From Thermoanaerobacter thermocopriae JCM 7501 (lineage in GTDB: Bacteria > Bacillota > Thermoanaerobacteria > Thermoanaerobacterales > Thermoanaerobacteraceae), in the NCBI RefSeq assembly GCF_001310975.1, contig NZ_BAZY01000019.1, positions 1-44,941 of the forward strand: 44,941 bases of DNA. Reading direction: 5' to 3'. The position numbers were made by a program, and so were the translations under genes. Position 1 is the stretch's first letter. Every line of letters starts with the position of its first letter. Shown piece after piece: positions 28,779 to 39,028 of the stretch. Under the pieces are notes generated by a model. That model saw only the letters and a program-made list of their open reading frames with translations, was not told the origin of the DNA and made no database searches.

Positions 28779-30027
28779 TCAATAAAGCGATATCTTTTCT
28801 ATAATACATTCCATCAAAGCGTATTTTTTCAATCTCCTTATAAACTTTTTCTCTCGCTTCCTCATACGAATCCCCTGTTGTAGTAACAGCAAGTACCCTT
28901 CCACCCGATGTGGTAATTTTACCATCTTTTAATGCCGTTCCTGCATGGTATACAAAGGCCTCTTTTACTTTTTCTAACCCCGTTATCTCAAAACCTATCT
29001 GATATTCCCCGGGGTAACCGTTTGATACCGCAACAACACATACAGCCTTTTTGTTTTCCCATTCAATTTGTATTTTATCAAGTTTTCCTTCTATGGTAGC
29101 TTCCATTATATCAATAAGGTCTGTTTTTAAAAGGGGCAGTACAACTTGTGTTTCAGGGTCTCCAAATCTTGCATTAAATTCTAAAACCTTAGGTCCTTCT
29201 TTTGTAAGCATTAAACCTGCGTACAACACTCCTTTATATACAATGCCTTCTTTTTGAAGTGCCTTTACCATTGGTTTTAAAATACTTTCCATTACTTCTT
29301 TTAAAGTTTCTTCCTCAAGATAAGGATTTGGTGCAATGCTTCCCATACCTCCAGTGTTAGGACCTTTGTCTCCTTCATAGACCTTTTTGTAATCCATAGC
29401 AGAAACCATAGGTAAAATATTTTCTCCATCTGTAAATGCGAATACTGACGCTTCTTTTCCAAAAAGCATCTCTTCTATTATTACTATATCTCCTGATGCA
29501 CCAAAAATCCTTTTTTTCATCATTAAATCAAGAACTTCTTTTGCCTCTATAAAATCTTTTACAATAAACACTCCTTTACCCTGTGCCAGTCCATCTGCTT
29601 TCATCACAACAGGATACCATGCCTCTTTTAAAAACTTCAGAACCTCCTGATACTTATCAAAAGCTTTAAACCTTCCAGTAGGAATATTGTATTTAGAAAG
29701 AAGCTGTTTAGTAAAATATTTGCTCCCCTCAATAGCCGCAGCACTTTTATTAGGCCCAAAGATTTTAAGCCTTGCTTTTTCAAATTCATCCACAATACCT
29801 TGAACCAGTGGCATCTCTGGCCCTACAACTGTTAAATCAATGTTATTTTTTATAGCAAATTCTTTAAGCCTTTCAATATCACCAACTTTTATGTCAACAC
29901 ATTCTGCCAAAAGACCTATGCCAGCATTTCCGGGAGCACAGTAGATTTTATCTACTTTAGAACTTTGTGAAAGTTTGTGAACAATTGCATGTTCTCTTCC
30001 TCCGCCCCCTATGACTAAAACCTTCAT
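28768..30027 (-). CDS. purD: Phosphoribosylamine-glycine ligase
   Basis: A 419-residue ATP-grasp enzyme (EC 6.3.4.13), second step of IMP synthesis: phosphoribosylamine plus glycine and ATP to GAR. Motifs: LVIGGGGREHAI, CAPGNAG, VVMKADGLAQGKGV, the GARS signature region EASVFAFTDG, GPNTGGMGSIAPNP and EFNARFGDPETQ. ATG 30027 follows GAGGAGG, 12 bases after purH. It is last in the pur operon. Confidence 0.97.
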   Translation of the reverse strand: MKVLVIGGGGREHAIVHKLSQSSKVDKIYCAPGNAGIGLLAECVDIKVGDIERLKEFAIKNNIDLTVVGPEMPLVQGIVDEFEKARLKIFGPNKSAAAIEGSKYFTKQLLSKYNIPTGRFKAFDKYQEVLKFLKEAWYPVVMKADGLAQGKGVFIVKDFIEAKEVLDLMMKKRIFGASGDIVIIEEMLFGKEASVFAFTDGENILPMVSAMDYKKVYEGDKGPNTGGMGSIAPNPYLEEETLKEVMESILKPMVKALQKEGIVYKGVLYAGLMLTKEGPKVLEFNARFGDPETQVVLPLLKTDLIDIMEATIEGKLDKIQIEWENKKAVCVVAVSNGYPGEYQIGFEITGLEKVKEAFVYHAGTALKDGKITTSGGRVLAVTTTGDSYEEAREKVYKEIEKIRFDGMYYRKDIALLSQV

Positions 30028-30039
30028 ACTAAATCCTCC

Positions 30040-31566
30040 TCAATGTTTAAAGTGCCTTATGCCAGTAAATATCATTGATATGCCACCTTTGTCTGCAGCT
30101 TCAATTGATAGTTCATCGTTTTTTGAACCACCCGGCTGGATTATAGCAGTTATACCAGCCTTTGAAGCTACCTCCACAACATCTGGAAATGGGAAAAAGG
30201 CATCTGATGCAAGGACACTTCCCTTTGCTTTTTCGCCTGCTTGTTTGATTGCTTGTTCTGTCGGCCATATCCTGTTGACTTGTCCCACGCCAATACCTAC
30301 TGTAGCTCCATCTTTTGCTAAAACAATCGCATTGGATTTTACGTGCTTTACTACCTTCCAGGCAAACCTTAAATCTTCCATCTCTTTTTGAGTAGGTGCT
30401 TTTTTAGTAACTACTTTCAAATTATTCTCATCTAAATCTATTTCATCTTTTTCTTGTACTAAAAGTCCGCCTTCTACTTTCTTTAAATCATATTCTTTTT
30501 CATATCCTTCTTTTAACCTCAATATCCTTAAGTTTTTCTTTTTCTTTAAAATCTCTAAAGCCTCTTCTTCAAAGTCTGGAGCAATTACTATTTCTAAGAA
30601 TATTTTTATAAGTTCTTCAGCTGTTTTAACATCTACAGTTCTATTTAATGCTACAATTCCCCCAAAAATAGAAACAGGATCACTCTCATAAGCTTTTAAG
30701 TAAGCATTGTATATATTATCTGCAATAGCTACTCCACAAGGATTTGTGTGCTTTACCGCAACTGCTGCAGGTTCTTTAAACTCTCTTAGAAGCTCTATTG
30801 CGGCATTTGCATCGTTTATATTGTTAAAAGAAAGCTCTTTACCGTGAAGCTTAACACATTCTGCAATGCCATAGGCTTTTATAGGATTTTTATAAAAAGC
30901 TGCTTTTTGATGAGGATTTTCACCATATCTCATGTCTTGAGCTTTTTCATAGGCAAAGGCCATAACTTCGGGAAACTCTATGTTATTTTTTTGTATCAAA
31001 TAGTTGTATATCAAAGAATCGTAAAGGGCTGTATGACCAAAAGCTTTTGCTGCCAGATAAAATCTCGTCTCTTCTTTTGTATTGCCATATTGTTTTATTT
31101 CTTCAATGACTGTATTATAATCCTTTGGATCTACAAGAATAGTCACATATTTGTAGTTTTTAGCTGCAGCCCTTATCATTGACGGGCCGCCAATGTCTAT
31201 ATTTTCTATTGCTTCTTCTAAAGTCACATTTTCTTTGAGGATTGTTTCTTTAAAAGGATATAAATTTATGACAACTATATCTATTGGTTCAATGCCATGT
31301 TCTTTTAAAGCTTTAATGTGCTCTTCATTGTCTCTTATTGCAAGAAGTCCTCCATGAATTTTAGGGTGAAGCGTTTTTACTCTCCCGTCCATAATTTCAG
31401 GGAAACCTGTTATGTCTGACACTTTTATTACATTTACTCCATTTTCTTTAAGAAGGTTATAAGTCCCACCTGTTGATATGACTTCATATCCTAATTCATT
31501 TAGCTTTTTAGCAAATTCAACTATTCCTTCTTTTTTTGAAACACTTATTAACGCTTTTTTGGCCAT
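30040..31566 (-). CDS. purH: Bifunctional AICAR transformylase/IMP cyclohydrolase
   Basis: A 508-residue fusion carrying out the last two steps to IMP (EC 2.1.2.3 and 3.5.4.10). The N-terminal MGS-like cyclohydrolase domain (1-190) starts [18 protein letters not shown] and has ISTGGTY and [12 protein letters not shown]. The C-terminal transformylase has the KHTNPCG motif, [20 protein letters not shown] and [13 protein letters not shown] 31566 follows AAGGAGG. It is separated by 76 bases from purN, with no hairpin seen between them. Confidence 0.97.
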   Translation of the reverse strand: MAKKALISVSKKEGIVEFAKKLNELGYEVISTGGTYNLLKENGVNVIKVSDITGFPEIMDGRVKTLHPKIHGGLLAIRDNEEHIKALKEHGIEPIDIVVINLYPFKETILKENVTLEEAIENIDIGGPSMIRAAAKNYKYVTILVDPKDYNTVIEEIKQYGNTKEETRFYLAAKAFGHTALYDSLIYNYLIQKNNIEFPEVMAFAYEKAQDMRYGENPHQKAAFYKNPIKAYGIAECVKLHGKELSFNNINDANAAIELLREFKEPAAVAVKHTNPCGVAIADNIYNAYLKAYESDPVSIFGGIVALNRTVDVKTAEELIKIFLEIVIAPDFEEEALEILKKKKNLRILRLKEGYEKEYDLKKVEGGLLVQEKDEIDLDENNLKVVTKKAPTQKEMEDLRFAWKVVKHVKSNAIVLAKDGATVGIGVGQVNRIWPTEQAIKQAGEKAKGSVLASDAFFPFPDVVEVASKAGITAIIQPGGSKNDELSIEAADKGGISMIFTGIRHFKH

Positions 31567-31642
31567 AAGATTGCCTCCTTTTTTCTATTTTTATGATCCG
31601 TTCGAGTTTATGATATATCTGTATCAAGATTTTTCACAGCCC

Positions 31643-32251
31643 CTATAATATCCTTACTTTCCTTCCTTCGACTTTTAATCTCCCCTCCGTAAAAAGCTTA
31701 ACTGCATAAGGTAAAACCTTGTGTTCTACTTCCAGCACTTTTTTTGCAATAGTCTCTGGCGTATCCTCTTCATCGATTTTCACGACTTCTTGAAGAATAA
31801 TTGGGCCAGTATCTGCTCCCTGGTCAACAAAGTGCACTGTACAGCCGGTGTATTTTACTCCGTATTCATAAACCGCCTGATGTACCTTCATTCCATAAAA
31901 TCCTTTGCCACAAAAGGCAGGAATAAGTGAGGGATGTATATTTATTATCTTGTTTTCAAATCTTTCTACAATTTCTCCACTGAGAATTGTCAAAAAACCT
32001 GCAAGAATTATTCCATCAGGACTCAATTTTTCAAGAAGTTTTAATAACTCTTCCTGAAAATTTTCTTTTAATTCTTTTTTGGGGAGGCAGTAAGTAGCAA
32101 TTCCGTGTTTTTTTGCCCTTTCAAGAGCATAAGCTCCTTTTTTATCACTAATGACAGCAATTATCCTGGCATTTATATATCCTTCTTCAATGGCATCAAT
32201 TATTGACTGCAAATCAGTCCCGTTACCTGATGCCATCACCACAAGGTTCAT
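31643..32251 (-). CDS. purN: Phosphoribosylglycinamide formyltransferase (folate-dependent)
   Basis: A 202-residue GAR transformylase (EC 2.1.2.2) using 10-formyl-tetrahydrofolate. The phosphate loop reads MASGNGTDLQSI. The catalytic Asn-His-Asp are in IINIHPSLIPAF and QGADTGPII. The start overlaps the purM stop (ATGA). The formate-dependent alternative PurT is not present here. Confidence 0.95.
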   Translation of the reverse strand: MNLVVMASGNGTDLQSIIDAIEEGYINARIIAVISDKKGAYALERAKKHGIATYCLPKKELKENFQEELLKLLEKLSPDGIILAGFLTILSGEIVERFENKIINIHPSLIPAFCGKGFYGMKVHQAVYEYGVKYTGCTVHFVDQGADTGPIILQEVVKIDEEDTPETIAKKVLEVEHKVLPYAVKLFTEGRLKVEGRKVRIL

Positions 32252-33258
32252 AAAATTACACCGCCTTCGCTTTCTACTATCTCCCCTATTATATAAGCTT
32301 TTTCACCTATGCCATTTAATTTTTCTAAAGCCTTATCTACATCAGACGGGTCAACTATAACTATCATTCCAATCCCCATATTAAAAGTGCGATACATTTC
32401 TCTTTCTTCAATATCTCCCAATCTTTGAATTAAATTAAAAATAGCTGGAATTTCCCAACTTCCTTTGTTTATTTTTGCAGCTATACTTTTTCTTAGTATT
32501 CTTGGAATATTATCAATAAAACCTCCACCGGTAATATGAGCCATCCCTTTAATTTTTAACCCTTTTAAAGCCTCTATTGACTTGACATATATTTTTGTAG
32601 GAGTAAGGAGTGCCTCTCCTAAATTTATCCCAAGCTCTGGTATAAAGTCTTTTACTGAAAAATTGTTTTTCTCAAAGAAAATCTTTCTCACTAAAGAATA
32701 TCCATTGCTATGAATTCCAGAAGAGGCAAGCCCAATTATGGCATCTCCTTCTTTTATTAATTTTGTATCAATCAGCTCTTCTTTTTCTGCTATTCCTACA
32801 CAAAAGCCTGCTAAATCGTACTCTCCTTCTTTATAAAAGCCTGGAAGTTCTGCTGTCTCTCCTCCTATCAGAGCACACCCGGCTATTTTACAACCTTCTG
32901 CTATTCCTTTGATTACTTCTACTGCAGTCTCACTTTTTAACTTTCCTGTAGCAAAATAATCAAGAAAAAACAAAGGCTTAGCCCCAGTTACAATAATGTC
33001 ATTTACACACATAGCTACAAGGTCTATCCCTACAGTATCGTGTTTGTCCATCATAAAGGCTATTTTAAGTTTTGTCCCAACTCCATCAGTGCTGGATATA
33101 AGTACAGGATTTTTATAATTTTTTATCTCAATAAGACCAGCAAAACCTCCTATCCCTTCTAAAACATATTCATTTAAGGTTTGCTTAGCTATTGGCTTTA
33201 TCATCTCCACCAGTTTATTGCCTTCATCTATATTTACCCCAGCATCTTTATAATTCAT
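32248..33258 (-). CDS. purM: Phosphoribosylformylglycinamidine cyclo-ligase
   Basis: A 336-residue AIR synthetase (EC 6.3.3.1), sharing its fold with PurL. Motifs: YKDAGVNIDEGN, STDGVGTKLKIA, GIDLVAMCVNDI, GGETAELPGFY, GLASSGIHSNGYSL and GMAHITGGGFIDNIPR. It starts 17 bases after the corrected purF end, behind a weak AGGTG, and overlaps purN by 4 bases. Confidence 0.96.
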   Translation of the reverse strand: MNYKDAGVNIDEGNKLVEMIKPIAKQTLNEYVLEGIGGFAGLIEIKNYKNPVLISSTDGVGTKLKIAFMMDKHDTVGIDLVAMCVNDIIVTGAKPLFFLDYFATGKLKSETAVEVIKGIAEGCKIAGCALIGGETAELPGFYKEGEYDLAGFCVGIAEKEELIDTKLIKEGDAIIGLASSGIHSNGYSLVRKIFFEKNNFSVKDFIPELGINLGEALLTPTKIYVKSIEALKGLKIKGMAHITGGGFIDNIPRILRKSIAAKINKGSWEIPAIFNLIQRLGDIEEREMYRTFNMGIGMIVIVDPSDVDKALEKLNGIGEKAYIIGEIVESEGGVIL

Positions 33259-33275
33259 AATTATACACCTACTTT

Positions 33276-34672
33276 TTATGTTTTCTCAAAAAGATACTTG
33301 TTTCCTTCTTTTGGAACATACATAGGATAGTCGCCATCAAAGCAACCTGTGCAAATAAATTTAAGTCCTACACTTTTTATAAGCCTTCAATGCTTAAAAA
33401 CTGTAAGCTGTCAGCCCCTATTACTTTGCATATCTTATCAACTGACATCCTCGCCGCTATCAGTTCTTTTTTTGTCGGGGTATCAATTCCAAAGTAGCAG
33501 GAATATTTAACAGGAGGTGAACTTATCCTCACATGAACTTCTTTTGCCCCTCCATTTTTTAGTAGACTCACTAATCTTTTCATAGTTGTGCCTCTAACAA
33601 TTGAATCATCTATTAAAACTATCCTTTTGCCTTGTATCAATTCTTTTAAAACATTTAACTTTATTCTCACTCCTGTCTCTCTATCCCTTTGGTCGGGAGC
33701 AATAAAAGTTCTGCCAACGTATTTATTTTTTATAAGTCCTTCCCCCATTGGTATACCTGTTTTGAGAGAATAACCTCTTGCAGCAGCAACACCTGAATCT
33801 GGAACTGGTACTACTAAGTCTGCATCTACAGGTGCTTCTTCAGCTAATCTTTTCCCCATCTCCAATCGTGTAAAATAAACACTTTTTCTATCTATGACAC
33901 TGTCAGGTCTAGCAAAATAGATGTATTCAAAAACACAAGGCTTCTTTTTTTCTTCTCCTTCTAACTTAACAGACTCTATTCCTTTTCCATCAATTATAAC
34001 TATTTCTCCTGCTTCTACATCTCGTATCAACTCTGCTCCTATTACGTCAAAGGCACAAGACTCAGAAGATAAGAAATAAGTGTCATCTTTTTTACCTATA
34101 CAAAGAGGCCTTATACTGTTTACATCTCTTATCCCTATTAATTTATTGGCTGCTAAAATCACCAAAGCATATGAACCTTTTATTTGTTTTATTGTTTCCT
34201 TGAGGGCTTCTATTAAGCCCTTTTGGAAATTCTTCGCAATTAAATGAAGAATTATTTCGCTATCTGTTGTAGTTTGAAATATTCTACCGTCATCCTCCAA
34301 TTGACCCCTTAACTCTTTTGCGTTTATCAAATTGCCATTATGGGCAAGAGCCATATATTCATTTTTAAAATTAGCAACGAGGGGTTGAGCATTTATAATG
34401 TCATTGCTGCCCGTAGTAGAATACCTTACATGGCCTATCCCCATTTTTCCCTCTAATGTCTTTAAATTTTCCTTATTAAAGACCTCACTGACAAGTCCCA
34501 ACCCCTTAATACAATTTATTTTTTCGCCATCATAAATAGCTATGCCCGAACTTTCCTGCCCTCTGTGCTGCAAGGTTTGTAAGCCATAATAGATATAAGA
34601 AGTAACTGAAGTGGATAAACTAAAGGCACCAAAAACACCACATTCCTCTTTTAATTTCTCTCCATTTCCCAT
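33276..34672 (-). CDS. purF: Amidophosphoribosyltransferase PurF, reading frame broken near the C-terminus
   Basis: The committed step of purine synthesis (EC 2.4.2.14). The class-II glutaminase nucleophile is Cys11 after a propeptide ([10 protein letters not shown]). The PRPP loop is IVLIDDSIVRGTT. As given, the frame stops at 33377 after 431 residues. The next frame continues with FICTGCFDGDYPMYVPKE and ends at 33276, giving 465 residues, when one base is added at 33373-33381 (GGCTTATAAAAAG). That tail supplies the Cys-x-x-Cys pair which, with the Cys in KKPCVFEY and VKYSCYFG, makes the four [4Fe-4S] ligands of the Bacillus-type enzyme. A protein ending at 431 would lack the cluster, so a sequence error is likely. 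The start overlaps purL by 22 bases. Confidence 0.94.
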
Positions 34673-36850
34673 TTTATTCTCCCTCTCCAGCTTTCCTCTA
34701 AGGCCTCCAAAGGAAGGTCTATTATTCTTTTACCATTTACATCAATTACTATATCTTTACCCTCTACAACTCCTACTTTTTGCGCTGGAACTTGGTATTC
34801 ATAAGCTATTTTTAACACTTCATCTACCTTTTCAGGACTTGCAGTAATTAATGCTCTTGATTGAGATTCAGAGAACAACTCTACATCCTCTCTAAGAGAA
34901 GTTTGTAGCGAAATTTTTGCACCTTTTTTGCCTGCAATTGCACTTTCAACCAAGGCAGCCGCAAAACCGCCCTCTGATATGTCATGAGAAGACTTAATTA
35001 AGCCTTCATCAATAAGTTTTAACACCAATTCTTGCAATCTTTTTTCCTCTTCCAAGTCTATTCGAGGTGGTTGCCCTTTTACCATTCCAAAGCAAACTTT
35101 AAGATACTCACTTCCTCCAAGCTCTCCTTTATTCTTACCTAAAATTATAATTACATCGCTTTCTTTTTTAAAGTCCATTGTACAAATTTTTGATACATCC
35201 TCTATAAGTCCTGCCATTCCTATTACAGGAGTAGGATAAATGGCCTCTCCCTCATTTTCATTGTAAAGACTGACATTTCCGCTTACCACAGGGATTTGAA
35301 GTGTTTCACAGGCTTTAGCTATTCCAAATATAGAATTTTTTAACTGCCAATATATTTCTTTCTTTTCCGGATTGCCAAAATTCAAACAATCCGTAACCCC
35401 TATAGGCTTAGCACCAACCATACAAAGATTTCGAGCTGCCTCTGCTACAGCAACTTGAGAACCTATATAGGGATCTAAATAACAATATCTACCATTGCAG
35501 TCCGTTGTCAATGCAACAGCTTTCTTTGTACCTTTTATCCTCACAACAGCTGCATCCATACCTGGAGTTATTACTGTGTCTGTCCTCACCATATAATCAT
35601 ATTGACTGTATATCCATTCTTTACTTGCAATATTTAAAGAAGAAATTACATCTTTTAGAGCTTTATTCATATCCTCTGGAGGTTTTACCTCATTTATATC
35701 CAACTTATTGACATCTTCTTGCCATTTAGGCACTTCTTCTTCTCTCACATATTGTGGAGCACCTTCTGTTAAAGACTTGGCTGGAACTTCCGCAACTATT
35801 TTTCCCTCTTTAATCACTCTTATCATTCCATCATCAGTGATTTTCCCTATTGTGGCGGCATTCAGTCCCCATTTTTTAAATACCTTTTGTACATCTTCTT
35901 CCTTGCCTTTCTCTACTACAACCAACATTCTCTCTTGAGATTCAGAAAGCATTATTTCATAAGGGGTCATTCCCTCTTCTCTCAAAGGCACTTTATCAAG
36001 GTCAATTTCCATTCCAACTCCACCGCGGGAAGCCATCTCGCAAGAAGAAGAGGTAAGACCTGCCGCTCCCATATCTTGTATAGCAACTACGGCATCTGTT
36101 TCAAAAAGTTCTAGACATGCCTCTAGAAGCAGTTTTTCCATAAAAGGGTCGCCAACCTGAACAGAAGGTCTTTTTTCTTCCGATTCCTCGCTTAACTCCT
36201 GAGAAGCAAAGCTTGCACCTCCGATACCGTCTCTCCCCGTAGTAGCACCTACTATCATAACAGGGTTACCTATGCCTTTTGCTATCCCTTTTTTATTTTG
36301 TCTTTTTCTACAATTCCTACACACATCGCATTTACTAAAGGATTTCCTTTGTAACTTTCTTCAAAATAGGTATCTCCACCTACTGTAGGAATTCCTATGC
36401 AATTTCCATAATCCCCTATACCGGCTACCACGTTTTCGATGAGATATTTAGTCCTTTTATCCTCAGGAATTCCAAATCTCAAAGAATCCAAAAGAGCAAT
36501 TGGCCTTGCTCCCATTGTAAATATATCTCTTATTATTCCCCCGACACCTGTGGCTGCTCCTTGATAGGTTCAATCGCAGAAGGGTGATTATGGCTTTCTA
36601 TCTTCATGACAACTGCCAAATTATCTCCAATATCCAATATTCCTGCATTTTCTCCCGGTCCTTGTATTACTCTTTCGCCTTTTGTAGGTAAATATTTTAA
36701 AAGAGGTTTAGAGTTTTTATAGGCACAATGTTCAGACCACATAACACTATACATACCTAATTCAGTTATATTAGGCTCTCTTCCTAATATCGAAATAATT
36801 TTTTCATACTCCTCATCAGTAAGTCCTAATTCTCTCCATATTTTATCCAT
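34651..36850 (-). CDS. purL: FGAM synthase subunit PurL, reading frame broken twice
   Basis: The ATP-dependent synthetase subunit of the PurS-PurL-PurQ complex (EC 6.3.5.3). Three successive frames encode it. 36850-36566 has [15 protein letters not shown] and [13 protein letters not shown]. 36566-36294 has [14 protein letters not shown] and [12 protein letters not shown]. The rest has [62 protein letters not shown] and SHDISEGGF. The breaks are one missing T at 36565-36568 (CCTATC, expected Pro-Tyr-Gln) and one missing A in the A6 run at 36289-36294. Corrected, it is 733 residues, the short PurL size that needs PurS and PurQ, both encoded just upstream. Two breaks in one essential gene argue for sequence error. 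Confidence 0.93.
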
Positions 36851-36852
36851 CC

Positions 36853-37526
36853 TTAAACCCCGCCTTTTACAAAATTATCCACTATTGATCCTAATATATA
36901 AAGCCCGTCAGTATTACCCAGCAAGGGGCATAAGCTCTCTCTGGATGAGGCATCATTCCTAAAACATTTCCTTTTTTATTTATAACTCCGGCTATTCTCT
37001 CAACAGAGCCGTTGATATTTTCTTTGTACCTAAAAACAATTTGATTGTTCTCTTTTAATTCTCGTAAAGTTTTGTCATCTACATAATAATTACCTTCTCC
37101 ATGAGCAATTGGAAGTAAAATCTCCTGCCCTTTTTTAAGCCTTGTAGTAAAAGGAGTCTTGTCATTTTCAACTGTTATACTGACAGTCTTGCAAATAAAT
37201 TTCAGCCCTTCATTTTTTCTCAAAGCTCCCGGCAAAAGCCCTGCTTCTGTAAGTATCTGAAATCCGTTGCATATGCCTATAATAAATTTTCCTTTTTCTG
37301 CTTCTTCTCTGACAGCTTCCATGACAGGCGAAAACCTCGCAATAGCTCCTGCCCTCAAATAATCACCATAAGAAAATCCTCCTGGTAACATTATAACATC
37401 ATACTTACTCAAATTTTTTTCTTGATGCCACACATATTCTACTTCTTCACCAAGCCCATCTTTAACAGCATAATAGCAGTCCACATCGCAATTGGACCCT
37501 GGAAAAACTATAACAGCAAATTTCAT
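36853..37526 (-). CDS. purQ: FGAM synthase glutaminase subunit PurQ, reading frame broken at the C-terminus
   Basis: A class-I glutamine amidotransferase supplying ammonia to PurL. The nucleophile is Cys86 in GICNGFQIL and the His-x-Glu pair is in MMPHPERA. As given the frame ends at 36891 with a non-family tail ([12 protein letters not shown]). With one more C in the C4 run at 36925-36928 it instead reads [12 protein letters not shown] and ends at 36853, two bases before purL, with 224 residues. This is the normal C-terminus. ATG 37526 follows GGAGGG, two bases after purS. Confidence 0.93.
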
Positions 37527-37528
37527 CT

Positions 37529-37777
37529 TTATCCCTCCACAATTTCAAAGGTGTAATCTTCAATAATTGGGTTTGTCAGTATCCTTTTGCACATCTCATC
37601 TACTTTATCCTTTAGGAGGGATAAATCGCCATCCTCAAAAGTTAATTCTATATATTTCCCAACCCGCACCTCTTTTACTTCTTCGTACCCTAATGAGTGC
37701 AAAGCTCCCTTCACTGCTTTTCCTTGAGGGTCAAGTATTCCCTTTTTTAAAGTTATATAGACTTTTGCAATTAGCAC
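37529..37777 (-). CDS. purS: FGAM synthase small subunit PurS
   Basis: An 82-residue subunit that bridges PurQ and PurL and helps channel ammonia. It has the family pattern [18 protein letters not shown] followed by LGY-V-VR-GK-IEL. The start is GTG 37777 behind GGAGG; there is no ATG at this position. Lies two bases from both purC and purQ, within a tightly packed unit. Confidence 0.95.
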   Translation of the reverse strand: MLIAKVYITLKKGILDPQGKAVKGALHSLGYEEVKEVRVGKYIELTFEDGDLSLLKDKVDEMCKRILTNPIIEDYTFEIVEG

Positions 37778-37779
37778 TT

Positions 37780-38487
37780 TTACATACCTCCAAGTCTTTT
37801 TAAAATTTCTAAATATGCTTCTTCTACTTTACCCAAATCTTTTCTAAATCTATCTTTATCAAGTTTTTCCATAGTGTTTTTGTCCCAAAATCTGCAAGTA
37901 TCAGGAGAAATTTCATCAGCTAATAATATTCCTTCATTACTTTTGCCAAATTCTAATTTAAAATCTACCAAAATAATGTCTTTAGATAAAAAATATTCTG
38001 ATAAAATTTCGTTGACTTTAAACGTCATTCCTGTCATAATTTCGATCTCTTCTTTGGTGGCTAATTCGAGAGCTTGTATGTGATATTCATTAATCATTGG
38101 GTCTTTCAATTCATCATTTTTATAGGAGAATTCTAATACAGGCGTTTTAAACTTTAGTCCTTCTTCAAGGCCTAATCTTTTACAAATACTTCCCGCTGCA
38201 TAATTTCTCACGATAACTTCCAAAGGAAAAATTTCAACCTTTTTAACCAACATTTCCCTATCACTAAGTCTTTTCACATAATGGGTGGGTATATTATTTT
38301 TTTCTAATAATGTAAATAAAATTGCAGAAACTTTGTTATTTACTACTCCTTTTTCGGCAATTGTGCCCTTCTTTAAGCCATTAAAAGCAGTTGCATCATC
38401 TTTATATTCGATGATATAAAAGTTTTCTTCCTCTGTCTTATAGACTTTTTTGGCTTTTCCTTCATAAAGTAATTCTCTTTTTTCCAT
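37780..38487 (-). CDS. purC: Phosphoribosylaminoimidazole-succinocarboxamide synthase
   Basis: A 235-residue SAICAR synthetase (EC 6.3.2.6) joining CAIR and aspartate. Motifs: [52 protein letters not shown] and [15 protein letters not shown] 38487 follows GGAGGAG; the upstream in-frame TTG overlaps that site. Lies directly after purE. Confidence 0.96.
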   Translation of the reverse strand: MEKRELLYEGKAKKVYKTEEENFYIIEYKDDATAFNGLKKGTIAEKGVVNNKVSAILFTLLEKNNIPTHYVKRLSDREMLVKKVEIFPLEVIVRNYAAGSICKRLGLEEGLKFKTPVLEFSYKNDELKDPMINEYHIQALELATKEEIEIMTGMTFKVNEILSEYFLSKDIILVDFKLEFGKSNEGILLADEISPDTCRFWDKNTMEKLDKDRFRKDLGKVEEAYLEILKRLGGM

Positions 38488-38506
38488 ATTTATCTCCTCC
38501 AATCTC

Positions 38507-38968
38507 TTAATTATTTAACACTTCTTCAGCCATTTTTTCCCTATAATCAGCTAAGGCTTCCTTCAAATAAGTATACTTCAAAGAGAGAATATGACAAGCT
38601 AAAAGTGCTGCATTTTCTGCTCCATCTATAGCCACAGTTGCAACAGGAATACCTTTAGGCATTTGAACTATTGATAAAAGGGAGTCAAGACCATCTAAAG
38701 TAGAAGACTTTATGGGAAGACCAATAACGGGCAAGAGTGTATAAGAAGCAATAACTCCAGGCAGATGAGCAGCCTTTCCTGCACCTGCAATGATTATATC
38801 ATAATATTTATCCGCATTTGCAGCAAACTCTTGTGTCTCAAAGGGAGTCCTATGGGCAGACAACACTTTAACATCATAGGAAATTTCAAATTCTTCAAGA
38901 ATTTTTGTGCATCTTTCAACTACAGGCAAATCAGATTTACTTCCAACAACTATAGCCACCTTTGGCAT
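38507..38968 (-). CDS. purE: N5-carboxyaminoimidazole ribonucleotide mutase (PurE)
   Basis: A 153-residue PurE. Motifs are [34 protein letters not shown] and [22 protein letters not shown]. The AAHLPG form is that of class I enzymes, which normally use N5-CAIR made by PurK (EC 5.4.99.18). Yet no purK follows: purC comes next. ATG 38968 follows AAAGGAGG. First gene of the biosynthetic run after the permease and an intercistronic hairpin. Confidence 0.95.
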   Translation of the reverse strand: MPKVAIVVGSKSDLPVVERCTKILEEFEISYDVKVLSAHRTPFETQEFAANADKYYDIIIAGAGKAAHLPGVIASYTLLPVIGLPIKSSTLDGLDSLLSIVQMPKGIPVATVAIDGAENAALLACHILSLKYTYLKEALADYREKMAEEVLNN

Positions 38969-38989
38969 TTTTATACCTCCTTTTCTTTT

Positions 38990-39024
38990 AAGACCCCAAT
39001 TAGTAAGTTACTAATTGGGGTCTT
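38990..39024. other. Intercistronic hairpin between pbuG and purE
   Basis: A long perfect inverted repeat, AAGACCCCAATTAGTAA with its complement (38990-39006 and 39008-39024). On the minus strand it is followed by AAAAGAAAAGG, not T, so it is not a terminator for pbuG. On the plus strand TTATTTTT follows. An RNA-processing or stability element separating permease and biosynthesis messages is inferred. Confidence 0.6.
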
Positions 39025-39028
39025 ATTT

